Part shown: one piece after another, positions 19,144 to 26,822 of the stretch
How positions within the stretch are numbered: position 1 is the stretch's first letter
Layout of the letters: each line of letters begins with the position of its first letter
Source: Nannocystis exedens
Lineage (GTDB): Bacteria; Myxococcota_A; Polyangia; Nannocystales; Nannocystaceae
Reading direction: 5' to 3'
Assembly: GCF_002343915.1 (NCBI RefSeq)
Contig: NZ_NETK01000001.1
Coordinates: forward strand, 8,818,001-8,882,000
Length of the DNA stretch: 64,000 nt
Made by a program: the position numbers and the translations under genes
The notes under the pieces: model-generated
Databases searched by the model: none
What the model saw: the letters and a program-made list of their open reading frames with translations, nothing else
What the model was told of the DNA's origin: nothing

Positions 19144-19770
19144 GTGCGCGGCGAGCCCTACGACGCGTCGGCGGCGTACGGTCATCGATTCAACGAGGAT
19201 ATCGCGGCGTACATCGACGACAGGCCGGTCGACGAGGCGATGCTGGCGAGGGTGACGCGGCTGCCCACGGAACCGGCGGCGGACCTCGTGTTCGTGATCT
19301 GGCCGCACTTCGACGGCGAGAGCGACGAGTTCGAGCTCACCGACCTGTCCGGACTCGATCGCCTGCCCGCGCTCGCGGAGCTGTTCGCCGAGGTCCACCG
19401 CGAGGCCGATCTCGCGGTCGTGGCCCGTTGCGCCCATCTGACCTCCGTGTCGCTGGACTGCCGCGTGCCGCTCGACCTGTCCCCGCTGGCCGCGGCGCGC
19501 GGGCTGCGGACGCTGGAGCTGCTGCGCGCCGAGAACGTCGCCGACCTGGCCGCGCTGCGCTCGCTGCCGGAGCTGGCGACGCTTCATCTCCACGGCGACC
19601 CGCAGGCGCTCGATCTGCGGCCCCTGCTCGACATGCCCGCGCTCTCCTCGTTCGCGCGGCTGCGCACGGCGTTCGCCGAGGGGACGAATCCGGCGGCGCT
19701 GGCGTTCGGCGACGACGCGCTGGTCCTCGCCGCCCTGTTCGTCCGCGGCATCGCGGTGGCCACGCGCTGA
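19144..19770 (+). CDS. Leucine-rich-repeat-like protein
   Basis: About 208 residues without signal peptide. The middle and end show leucine-rich units (LSPLAAARGLRTLELLRAEN, VADLAALRSLPELATLHLHG, LDLRPLLDMPALSSF). The front has an acidic stretch with ELTDLSGLDRLPALAELFAEV. The start is uncertain: I chose the GTG at 19144, where coding-like sequence begins; no ATG fits until residue 33 and no good ribosome site is seen. Function unknown; the resemblance to the LRR gene at 7.8 kb is only general. Confidence 0.65.
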   Translation: MRGEPYDASAAYGHRFNEDIAAYIDDRPVDEAMLARVTRLPTEPAADLVFVIWPHFDGESDEFELTDLSGLDRLPALAELFAEVHREADLAVVARCAHLTSVSLDCRVPLDLSPLAAARGLRTLELLRAENVADLAALRSLPELATLHLHGDPQALDLRPLLDMPALSSFARLRTAFAEGTNPAALAFGDDALVLAALFVRGIAVATR

Positions 19771-19886
19771 GGGAGTCCGCCCGGGCCGGTCACCCCGGAC
19801 GATCTGTCGGCGCCGCAGCGCGAGCGCCTCGTGTTCCCGGGCGACGCTCGCGAGGGGCGGCGACGAGCGAGGATGGCGCGCGAGAC

Positions 19887-19902
19887 ATGTCCTTCAGGGC
19901 AT
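19887..19902. repeat. Intergenic palindrome, ACATGTC family
   Basis: ATGTCC-TTCA-GGGCAT, 6-bp stem with one G-U pair, 117 bases after the LRR-like gene. Confidence 0.55.
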
Positions 19903-20042
19903 TGATCGGAGCGGGCCGCGGAGCCCCGCCTGCGTCGGGCCGATCTCGCGCCCGGGCGGTCGTCCTCAAGCTCGCGTAAGAACTCCCGCCGCGAGGTTGC
20001 CGGAGCGAGCCGAGGCGCCATGAGATCGGGGGCGGAGGAACC

Positions 20043-20444
20043 ATGTCGAAGCGGATCATCAGCGCCGTCTTGCCTGTCTTGACCCTGATCGGCCCGGCGT
20101 GTGACGAGGTGGAGGACGCGCTCGCGGCGGAGGACGCACTCGCGGCGCCGGCGGCGGAGGCCGCCGACGAGGGGGTGAGCGCGCGCGCCGGCAGCTGCGC
20201 GACGATGTACGAGCACTGGCACTTCGAGGGCGAGGCGAAGGAGGTCGACGCCGGGGCGTACGTGCCGTGGATCGGCAACCTGTGGAACGACGTGGTGTCG
20301 TCGGTGCGGGTGCGGTCGGGTTGCGTGCTCAACGTGTTCGAGCACGTCGATTTCGGCGGCGCGCAGACCTCGTATCAGGGCTCCGTCCCGTTCGTCGGCG
20401 AGTGGTGGAACGACAAGGTCTCCGCCTATACCTGCGAATGCTAG
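20043..20444 (+). CDS. Beta/gamma-crystallin-like lipoprotein
   Basis: A 133-residue secreted protein. Its signal sequence ends LIGPAC, giving a probable lipobox, followed by an Ala/Glu linker (EDALAAEDALAAPAAEAADE). Then come two half-domains of Greek-key type, each with an aromatic/Gly corner and a WND sequence: IGNLWNDVVSSVRV and VGEWWNDKVSAYTC. WNDxVSS fits the (N/D)(N/D)xx(S/T)S calcium motif of microbial beta/gamma-crystallins; the second copy has Ala in the last place. Three Cys could form disulfides. Calcium binding at the cell surface is a fair inference. Related myxobacterial proteins include spore-coat protein S. Confidence 0.8.
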   Translation: MSKRIISAVLPVLTLIGPACDEVEDALAAEDALAAPAAEAADEGVSARAGSCATMYEHWHFEGEAKEVDAGAYVPWIGNLWNDVVSSVRVRSGCVLNVFEHVDFGGAQTSYQGSVPFVGEWWNDKVSAYTCEC

Positions 20445-20483
20445 GACGGCGGCCGCCCGGCTCGGAGCGGGCGGCGCGGCCTG

Positions 20484-21242
20484 CTAATGCGCGCTGCCGC
20501 GGCCGTGGACCCACTCGCGCAGGGTCGGCAGCATCTGCGTGTGCGTCAGGTCGAGCTGCAACGGGGTGATCGACACGCAACCGTGGGCGACCGCGTGGAA
20601 GTCGGTGCCCTCGCTGGCGTCGAAGGCCTCGCCCGAGGCGCCGATCCAGTAGATCGGCTCGCCGCGCGGGTTGGTCTGGCGGATCACCGGCTGCGACGGG
20701 TGGCGCTTGCCCAACCGGGTGACCCGCCACTCGCCGAGCGCCTCGTAGGGCAGGTTGGGGATGTTGACGTTCAGCAGCGTGTGCCCCGGCAGCGGCCGGC
20801 GGGCGAAGTGTCCGACGATGTCGGCGGCGACGCGGGCGGCGTCGTCGAGGTGGGCCCAATTCTTGTGGACCAGCGAGAACGCGATCGACGGCACGCCGAA
20901 CAGGAAGCCCTCGGTGGCGGCGGCGACGGTGCCCGAATAGAGGGTGTCGTCGCCCATGTTCTGGCCGTTGTTGATCCCGGAGACCACGAGGTCCGGCTTG
21001 TACTCGAGCATGCCGGTGAGGGCGACGTGGACGCAGTCGGTCGGGGTGCCGTTGAGGAAGTGGAAGCCGTTGGCCCCGGTGTAGACCGACAGCGGGCGCC
21101 ACAGCGTGAGCGAGTTGGAGGCGCCGCTGCAGTTCTGTTCGGGGGCGATCACCGTGATCTCGCCGAGCGGCTGCAGGGCGCGATGGAGGGCCGCCAGGCC
21201 GGGGGCGAGATAGCCGTCGTCGTTGCTGAGCAGGAGCCTCAT
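20484..21242 (-). CDS. surE: 5'-nucleotidase SurE
   Basis: A 252-residue phosphatase with all SurE landmarks: MRLLLSNDDGYLAPGL at the N-terminus (the Asp pair binds metal), APEQNCSGASNSLT, NGTPTDCVHVAL and VVSGINNGQNMGDDTLYSGT. SurE hydrolyses nucleoside 5'- and 3'-monophosphates and sometimes short polyphosphate. Length is normal. Start is at the ATG giving the canonical MRLLLSNDDG; an ATG three codons earlier (21251) is equally possible since neither has a clear ribosome site. It stands alone rather than with pcm or rpoS as in enterobacteria. Confidence 0.95.
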   Translation of the reverse strand: MRLLLSNDDGYLAPGLAALHRALQPLGEITVIAPEQNCSGASNSLTLWRPLSVYTGANGFHFLNGTPTDCVHVALTGMLEYKPDLVVSGINNGQNMGDDTLYSGTVAAATEGFLFGVPSIAFSLVHKNWAHLDDAARVAADIVGHFARRPLPGHTLLNVNIPNLPYEALGEWRVTRLGKRHPSQPVIRQTNPRGEPIYWIGASGEAFDASEGTDFHAVAHGCVSITPLQLDLTHTQMLPTLREWVHGRGSAH

Positions 21243-21488
21243 CGGCCGCATTGTAACGCGGGCGTAGCGGCCGCGGCAGGTCGTCGGCGGCGAGGTCGAC
21301 GCGGCTTGCGAGCGCTCGCGGGACGGCGGCGGTGGAGGTCGGAGAGGGGCGCGCAGCAGCTTCGCCGGGACCTGTCAACCGCGGGCGGGGATCGCTCGCC
21401 GCTCGCCGCCGCCGGCGGGACACGGCGCACGCGGCGGCGAGGCGCGCGCTCGCTTTTTCTCGCGCGGCTTCGAGTGTATAGGAGCGCG

Positions 21489-22214
21489 GTGCCTCTCGCG
21501 CTCGTCACAGGCGGCGCCGTTCGCCTCGGCGCGGCGACCTCGAAGGCGCTGGCCGCGGCCGGCTTCGACGTCGTCGTGCACGCGCGCCGGTCGCTCGCCG
21601 AGGCCGAGGCGCTGGTGCAGGAGCTGCGCGACCTCGGCCGGCAGGCTGCGGTCGCGGTCGCCGACCTCGCCACGCCCGACGGCCCGGGCGAGCTGGCGGC
21701 GCAGGTCCGCGAGCGGAGCGGGGCGCTCGACCTGCTGGTCAACAACGCCGCCCGCTACGAGCACCTCGCGTTCGAGGCGATCACGCGCGAGCGCCTCGAG
21801 GCGATGCTGGCCGTCAACCTGCGCGCGCCGTTCCTGCTGACCCAGGCCCTGCTGCCGGCCCTGCGCGCGGCCAGCGGCTGCGTCGTCAACATCACCGACA
21901 TGGCCGTCTCGCACCCGTACACGGTCACGCACGCGTTCTCGCACTACCTCGCCAGCAAGGCCGCGCTCGAGCAATTGACGCGGGCCTGGGCGCTCGAGCT
22001 GGGCCCGCAGGTCCGCGTCAACGCGGTCGCGCCCGGCCCGGTGGCGATGGCCGGCGAGACGACCGACGAGCAGCGACAGGACATCCTCCGCCGCACGCCG
22101 CTGCGCCGCGAGGGCTCGCCCGAAGACATCGCCCGCGCCGTGGTCTTCCTCGCCACGGCGCCCTACGTCACCGGCCAGACGCTGCGCGTCGACGGAGGAT
22201 TGTCGGTAGCATGA
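21489..22214 (+). CDS. Pteridine reductase-like short-chain dehydrogenase
   Basis: A 241-residue NAD(P)-dependent Rossmann reductase. It has cofactor motif VTGGAVRLGAATSKAL, where TGxxxRLG with Arg is typical of pteridine reductases and FolM. Further blocks are HARR, NNAARYEH, Ser-free VVNITDMA and catalytic YLASK, ending VTGQTLRVDGG. GTG start with AGGAG a few bases before. The stop overlaps the ATG of the FolB-domain gene (ATGA), so both are made together. The pairing supports a role in pterin (folate or tetrahydropterin) metabolism, where FolM reduces dihydromonapterin or dihydrofolate. The exact substrate is inference. Confidence 0.85.
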   Translation: MPLALVTGGAVRLGAATSKALAAAGFDVVVHARRSLAEAEALVQELRDLGRQAAVAVADLATPDGPGELAAQVRERSGALDLLVNNAARYEHLAFEAITRERLEAMLAVNLRAPFLLTQALLPALRAASGCVVNITDMAVSHPYTVTHAFSHYLASKAALEQLTRAWALELGPQVRVNAVAPGPVAMAGETTDEQRQDILRRTPLRREGSPEDIARAVVFLATAPYVTGQTLRVDGGLSVA

Positions 22215-22957
22215 CCCGCCCGCTCGATCGCCTCTCCCTGCACGACATGCGCTTCGACTGCATCGTCGGCCTGTTCGGCTACGAGCGCAACACGCCCCAG
22301 CCGGTCCGCCTCGACGTCACGCTGCACTTCGACTCGCGCGCGGCGGCCCGCGACGGGCGGTTGACGAGCACGCTCGACTACTCGCGCTTGCTCGGCGAGC
22401 TGCGCTTCGTGATGGTCGCGGCGCGCTTCCGCCTGCTCGAGAGCGCGGCCGAGGCGGTCGCCGCGTGGCTGCTCTTGCCGCCGAGCGCGGACGTGCCGCG
22501 GCCGCAGGTCGAGGCGGTCGACGTCCGGCTGTCCAAGCTGGTGGCGCTGTCGGGCGCGGCGGTGCCGACGCTCGAGATCCACCGCCGGCGCGGCGACATC
22601 GCGTTCGTCACCGAAAAAAAGTCGTTCGGCCACGTCGACGTGGTGTTCGAGACCCGCGAGTCCGGGGTGTACCGCGAGCGGATCCACCCGCACACGGTGC
22701 TGCCGACGCACGTGCACCACCACCTCGACGAGACGGAGCTGGTGCTCGGCGACGGCCTGCTGCTCCAGGGCGCGCCGGTGACCGCCGGGACCGCCCACAC
22801 GTGGCCGCGCGGGTTCCCGCACCGCTACGAGAACGTCACCGACATCGAGCAGAGCTTCCTCTGCATCGACCGGCCGGCGTTCATCCCGAACGACGAAAAC
22901 GAGGTCGACGTGCCGGTCGAGTCGCTGACGCGCACCGAGCCGATGCGCTTCTTTTGA
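22211..22957 (+). CDS. folB: FolB (dihydroneopterin aldolase) domain fused to a cupin
   Basis: A 248-residue fusion. Residues about 5-125 are a FolB domain: LHDMRFDCIVGLFGYERNTP, VRLDVTLHFDS, TLDYSRLLGELR and LESAAEAVAAWLL, including the catalytic-region Tyr and Glu. FolB cleaves 7,8-dihydroneopterin to 6-hydroxymethyldihydropterin and glycolaldehyde. Residues about 135-245 form a cupin barrel with HPHTVLPTHVHHHLDETELV and WPRGFPHRYENV, an uncommon partner. The cupin His/Glu set could bind metal. An A7 run (about 22614-22620) lies at the domain junction but the frame is open. The gene overlaps the reductase gene by 4 bases. Confidence 0.82.
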   Translation: MTRPLDRLSLHDMRFDCIVGLFGYERNTPQPVRLDVTLHFDSRAAARDGRLTSTLDYSRLLGELRFVMVAARFRLLESAAEAVAAWLLLPPSADVPRPQVEAVDVRLSKLVALSGAAVPTLEIHRRRGDIAFVTEKKSFGHVDVVFETRESGVYRERIHPHTVLPTHVHHHLDETELVLGDGLLLQGAPVTAGTAHTWPRGFPHRYENVTDIEQSFLCIDRPAFIPNDENEVDVPVESLTRTEPMRFF

Positions 22958-22985
22958 GCGGGGCGCCCTGGCGATGGCGCATGGG

Positions 22986-23005
22986 ACATGTCATCAAGGA
23001 CATGT
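22986..23005. repeat. Intergenic palindrome ACATGTC-N6-GACATGT
   Basis: Perfect 7-bp arms around ATCAAG, 29 bases after the FolB-cupin gene. First of two copies 70 bases apart between converging genes. Confidence 0.65.
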
Positions 23006-23055
23006 CCTCCTGAACCTATGTGGATCGGCCGGCGCCTCGGAAGATGGCGCAGCGG

Positions 23056-23075
23056 ACATGTCGTCCTGGACATGT
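23056..23075. repeat. Intergenic palindrome ACATGTC-N6-GACATGT
   Basis: Perfect 7-bp arms around GTCCTG. Second copy between the FolB-cupin and MarR genes. Confidence 0.65.
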
Positions 23076-23149
23076 GACGGAGGACGCTCCGGCGGCGCGG
23101 GAGCGGGAGCCGGTGCGGCTGCAGCGTGGCCGACGACCTGCGAGAGACG

Positions 23150-23656
23150 TCAGCGCGGCGCGAGGACCCGTCGGGCGCGCACGGCATCGGCGCCGCCGAG
23201 CGTGTCCAGCACGTCGGCGAGGACGGCCTGGCAGGCGGCGAGGGCGTCCTCGCCGTGGCGGCTGACGAGGCGGCGCTGGAGGGCGGCGCGGGCCTTGCGG
23301 CTGCGGGCGACGGCGGCTTGCCCGCGGGCGGACAGGCGGACGCGGCGGACGCGGGCGTCGGCCTCGTCGGCGAAGCGCTCGACGTAGCCGAGGCCTTCGA
23401 GCTCGGCGACCGCCTTGGAGGCGGCCTGCTGGGTGACCTGCAGGCGGGTCGCCAGCTCGCCGATGGTCCGGTCGGCGCCGATCAAATGCTGGATGACGAA
23501 GCCGTGCGAGAAGCGGAGCTCGGCGAAGCCGGCCGCGGCGAGCTCGGCCTGGGCCCTGTCGGCGAACGCCAGGCCGACGAACAGCGCCAGGTGACCGAGG
23601 TCGAGCGCGCGCGGGTCCACGCGCGGCGCGGGGTCGGGGGGGGAGGTCGCGGTCAC
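23150..23656 (-). CDS. MarR family transcriptional regulator
   Basis: A 168-residue winged-helix repressor: helix-turn-helix IGELATRLQVTQQAASKAVAEL, then LGYVERFADEADARVRRVRL, the wing with its basic tip, followed by dimerisation helices. GTG start. It diverges from a SnoaL-like gene; the 46-base gap contains an almost perfect 26-bp palindrome, so autoregulation and control of the neighbour by this protein are likely. The inducer is not indicated. Confidence 0.9.
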   Translation of the reverse strand: MTATSPPDPAPRVDPRALDLGHLALFVGLAFADRAQAELAAAGFAELRFSHGFVIQHLIGADRTIGELATRLQVTQQAASKAVAELEGLGYVERFADEADARVRRVRLSARGQAAVARSRKARAALQRRLVSRHGEDALAACQAVLADVLDTLGGADAVRARRVLAPR

Positions 23657-23675
23657 GACGACAAGGGTAGATTAA

Positions 23676-23701
23676 CAACCAACGTTGTGCAACCTTGGTT
23701 G
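23676..23701. promoter_or_regulatory. 26-bp palindrome, likely MarR operator
   Basis: Half-sites CAACCAACGTTG and CAACCTTGGTTG flank a 2-base centre and match as inverted repeats with one mismatch per arm. It lies in the divergent gap, ending one base before the ATG of the SnoaL-like gene, so bound repressor would sit on the leader or start site. A TAGATT -10-like box lies just left of it (23668-23673). Confidence 0.7.
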
Positions 23702-23702
23702 T

Positions 23703-24119
23703 ATGACTGAGCCGACCGATCGAGAGTCCGACAACCTCGCGCTGGCGACCCGCTTCCTGCAGGCGGTCGAGGCCGGCGCCACCGGCGAGGCGCTCGCCGC
23801 CTTCTTCCACCCCGACCTGGTCCAGCACGAGCTGCCGAACCGCCTGTTCCCCGCGGGGGTCCGGCGCGACCGCGAGGCCGTGCTCGCCAGCGCCGCCCGC
23901 GGGGCCGCGTTGATGCGGTCGCAGCGGTACACCCTGGTCGACGCGATGGCCCAGGGCGATCGCGTCGTGCTCGAGGTCGACTGGGCGGGCACGCTCGCGG
24001 TCCCGCTCCGCGATCTGCCGGCCGGCTACGAGATGCGCGCCCGCCAGGCGCTGTTCCTCGAGCTGCGCGACGGGCAGATCGCCACGATGCGCAATTACGA
24101 CTGCTTCGAGCCGTTCTGA
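23703..24119 (+). CDS. SnoaL-like / NTF2-fold protein
   Basis: A 138-residue protein of the cone-shaped NTF2 fold: helix ATRFLQAVEAGATGEALAAF, FFHPDLVQHELPNRL, VVLEVDWAGTL and MRARQALFLELRDGQIATMRNYDCFEPF, typical of SnoaL-like proteins. Such proteins act as small-molecule isomerases or hydrolases, or merely bind ligands. It starts at the ATG beside the palindromic operator; no separate ribosome site is visible, so the mRNA may have a very short leader. Control by the divergent MarR suggests induction by a small aromatic or toxic compound, which is inference. Confidence 0.82.
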   Translation: MTEPTDRESDNLALATRFLQAVEAGATGEALAAFFHPDLVQHELPNRLFPAGVRRDREAVLASAARGAALMRSQRYTLVDAMAQGDRVVLEVDWAGTLAVPLRDLPAGYEMRARQALFLELRDGQIATMRNYDCFEPF

Positions 24120-24186
24120 CGCGGCTCGCTACTCCGCGCCGGCGCGAAGTCGGTGCGCCGGCGGGCGAGGCCGCGTCGACGTGTTG

Positions 24187-24990
24187 TCAGTAGAGGGCGT
24201 TCAGCGCGGTGACGTCGCTGGCCGTCCACTGGCCCGTGCTACCCTGATTGAAGCACGAGTTCATCACGGAGCCGTTGAGGACGGCGTCGGTCGGGGTGCC
24301 GGGGATGTGGATCGCGCCGACGCCGGCGTCGCCCTCGTTGCCGCCGGTGCCGCAGCTGATCGCGCGGTTGTAGTAATCGGTGTGACGGAAGCCGATGCAG
24401 TGGCCCAGCTCGTGGGTGATCACGTGCGTGGCGACCGCGAGGCCGTAGTTGGCCGTCGACTTGCCGACGTTGACCGTGTGGTAGGGCAGCCCGCCCTCCG
24501 GGAACCCGGACGAACCGCCGGCGCCGCCCTTGGCGGTCATGACGATCTCGGCGTCGCAGCCGGCGTCGGAGCCGTTCGTCCGCACCATGTCGAACGACAG
24601 GTTCAGGTTGGTGTAGTTGGCGATCGCCTTGTCGAGCGCGGCGCTCATCGTCCCGGTGTAGGCCGAGCCGTCGATGCAGATGACGGCGACGTCGGGGGCG
24701 ACCAAATTGGTCGTCCGGTACTGCCGGAACCGCGTGTCTCCGGCGTGGTCGTCGTGGCCGTCGAGGCCGATCATCTCCCGCGAGGCCCCGAGGGTCACGA
24801 CGGCGTCGCCGCCGACGATGACCACGCCGTCGTCGCCGACCTCGATCTCGCTCTCCGGGTAGCCCGCGGCGAGCAGGTTGTCCACGATCTCCTGATTGAC
24901 CGCCTCGAGCTCCGCCCCGTCGACGACCTCCGGTTCGCCGCAGGCGAACAGGAACATCGCCGATACCACACACACGTTCCGCAACATCAT
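24187..24990 (-). CDS. Secreted HEIGH-type metallopeptidase (M57-like) lipoprotein
   Basis: A 267-residue exported protein: signal MMLRNVCVVSAMFLFAC with lipobox, an N-terminal propeptide-like region of about 90 residues, then a zinc-peptidase domain. The active site HELGHCIGFRH (residues about 192-202) gives the HExxHxxGxxH motif, followed by the Met-turn GSVMNSC. It fits the myxobacterial 'dual-action HEIGH' metallopeptidase family related to Myxococcus protease B; here the motif reads HELGH. Four or more Cys may form disulfides. The ATG has AGGAG 5 bases before it. Likely a secreted or surface protease used in predation or scavenging. Confidence 0.88.
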   Translation of the reverse strand: MMLRNVCVVSAMFLFACGEPEVVDGAELEAVNQEIVDNLLAAGYPESEIEVGDDGVVIVGGDAVVTLGASREMIGLDGHDDHAGDTRFRQYRTTNLVAPDVAVICIDGSAYTGTMSAALDKAIANYTNLNLSFDMVRTNGSDAGCDAEIVMTAKGGAGGSSGFPEGGLPYHTVNVGKSTANYGLAVATHVITHELGHCIGFRHTDYYNRAISCGTGGNEGDAGVGAIHIPGTPTDAVLNGSVMNSCFNQGSTGQWTASDVTALNALY

Positions 24991-25336
24991 GGTGACTCCT
25001 GTGTCGGACGCCCAACCTACGAGTGATCGTCGTCGTCTTCAAGGTACTTTCTTCGCACATCCGGGCGTCGGCATGCATGGACGCCGGCGATTCGGAAAAT
25101 GGCCATAGCGACGAATGGGTCGTCGATGACGAAATTCCAAAGTCCGGGGTCGACAATTCGACGGCCTCGTCGTGAGGTCGGTCGTGCATCTGGCGGGCCG
25201 TCCCCGCGGGCCTGACGCGGCGGCTGGGCGCCTGCTGCGCACTTCGCTGCGCGGAGACATGGATGACGAACGCCCGCATGTGCGGAGCGCAGCGGGCTCT
25301 CCCGGCGGGCCGGGGCGCTCGTGGGCGCGCCGCTAG
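24991..25336. other. 346-base gap
   Basis: Upstream of the metallopeptidase gene and beyond the 3' end of the second PAS-STAS gene. No gene or clear hairpin seen. Confidence 0.4.
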
Positions 25337-26476
25337 CTAGGACGGCTTGCCGGCGGAAGGGCGCGGCCCGTCCATCGTCGCCAGGCAGTGCCCCAGGGCC
25401 TGGCGCAGGGTCGCGTGAATGATGAAGCCGCGCAGGTCGACGCCGAGGGTGACGATCGTCTGGGCGATGCCGGGGTGGATGCCGGTGAGGATGCCCTCCG
25501 CGCCGAGCAGGCGGACCGCGCGGATCATCGCGATCAGGTGGTTGGCGGTGGTGGTGTCGACGACCTCGATGCCGGTGAGGTCGAGGATGGCGAACCTGGC
25601 CCGCAGGCGGCCGACGCTCTGCAGCAGGCTGTCCATGATCTCGGAGGTGCGCATGCTGTCGACGAGGCCGATGAGCGGCATCACCAGCACTCCGTCCCAC
25701 ACCTCGATGATCGGGGTCGAGAGCTCGCGGATGACCCGCTGCTGGCGCTCGATCAGCTCGAGCCGGGCCCGCAGCTCGCGCTCTCGCGCGTGCGACTCGG
25801 TGACGTCGAGCGACATGCTGACGAGGGCGGCGCGGTGGCCGGGCGGGGCGGGGATGTGCCAGCTGTCCCACCAGCGGCCGAACGACTCGAGCGTCATGCG
25901 GGTCGGGGTGCCCTCGAGGCCGCGGCGGATGAACTGCACGGTGTCGGGATCGTCGGCGAACAGCTCGAGCGGGTTTTTGCCGATCATCTGCTCGGCCGTC
26001 ATCGGGGTGGCGGCGAGGCCCTGGCCGGCGACGTAGAGGTAGGTGCCGTCGGGGGCGTAGGCGCAGACGACCAGCGGGAGGTTGTCGACGAGGACGCGCA
26101 GCATGACGTGCTCGAGCTCGGCCTCGCGGGCGGTGGCGGCCCGAGCGGTGACGTCGGCGCCGTAGCAGACGACGCCGACGACGCGCTCGCCCTGGCGCGC
26201 CGGGGCGACGGTCCATTCGAAGGTGCGGCCGTCGGCGTGGTCCAGCCGTACCGCGGGGAGGTCGTCGCGCTCGGTCCACAGGTCGCGCCAGTCGCCGCCG
26301 GCCAGCGGCAGCAGCTCGGCGACGCGGCGGCCACGGGCGTCGGCGGCGGCGAGCCCGAACAGCCGCTCGGCGCGCTCGTTCCACTGCGAGACCCGCAGCT
26401 CGCGGTCGAAGCCGACGAGCGCGAACGGCACGCGGTGTGCGACCGCCGTCTCCCCATCCTCACCAGGCGTGTGCAT
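25337..26476 (-). CDS. RsbR-like PAS-PAS-STAS regulator (second copy)
   Basis: A 379-residue cytoplasmic sensor. Two PAS-like domains (about 15-120 with GFDRELRVSQWNERAERLFG; about 125-260 with ADDPDTVQFIRRGLEG) precede a STAS domain (about 275-370) with FAILDLTGIEVVDTTTANHL and EGILTGIHPGIAQTIVTLG, which carries the Thr sites of RsbR proteins. It shares architecture with the gene at 10.3 kb, but its PAS domains are diverged from each other. No RsbS, RsbT or RsbU lies nearby. The ATG at 26476 is chosen because the PAS domain begins soon after; an upstream in-frame ATG (26548) adds 24 residues of unlikely sequence. Confidence 0.88.
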   Translation of the reverse strand: MHTPGEDGETAVAHRVPFALVGFDRELRVSQWNERAERLFGLAAADARGRRVAELLPLAGGDWRDLWTERDDLPAVRLDHADGRTFEWTVAPARQGERVVGVVCYGADVTARAATAREAELEHVMLRVLVDNLPLVVCAYAPDGTYLYVAGQGLAATPMTAEQMIGKNPLELFADDPDTVQFIRRGLEGTPTRMTLESFGRWWDSWHIPAPPGHRAALVSMSLDVTESHARERELRARLELIERQQRVIRELSTPIIEVWDGVLVMPLIGLVDSMRTSEIMDSLLQSVGRLRARFAILDLTGIEVVDTTTANHLIAMIRAVRLLGAEGILTGIHPGIAQTIVTLGVDLRGFIIHATLRQALGHCLATMDGPRPSAGKPS

Positions 26477-26822
26477 GACGGCAGTGAAGCACGTCGTCCG
26501 GTGATTGTCGAAAGTCCGCGAATTGAGCCGCGAGGCGGGTTGTCGCACCGGTGCGCGCCGAGCGTCGGCGAATCACCGACGGACTCGTGGCAGCGGCGGC
26601 GGTGCGGTGATTTCAAGTCGCGAGGAACGGCGCCCATCGGCGACGGCGGGCCGCGGGCGTGACCGTCGCGGTGACGGGAGCACCGGAGGTAGCACGCCGG
26701 TCGATGAGGTACACCTGAAGAGCGATTCATGGGCGACCGACCGCGCGTCGCTCGTTGTCGAGCACGCGCGGCCGGTCGGTCCTTGAGGAAAGTTAACTGG
26801 ACAGCGAGCGCCCGGCGCCGGC
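26477..26822. other. 346-base gap
   Basis: Between the end of the Cys-rich gene and the start of the second PAS-STAS gene. A small inverted repeat CGTCGG ... CCGACG lies near 26570. No gene seen. Confidence 0.4.
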
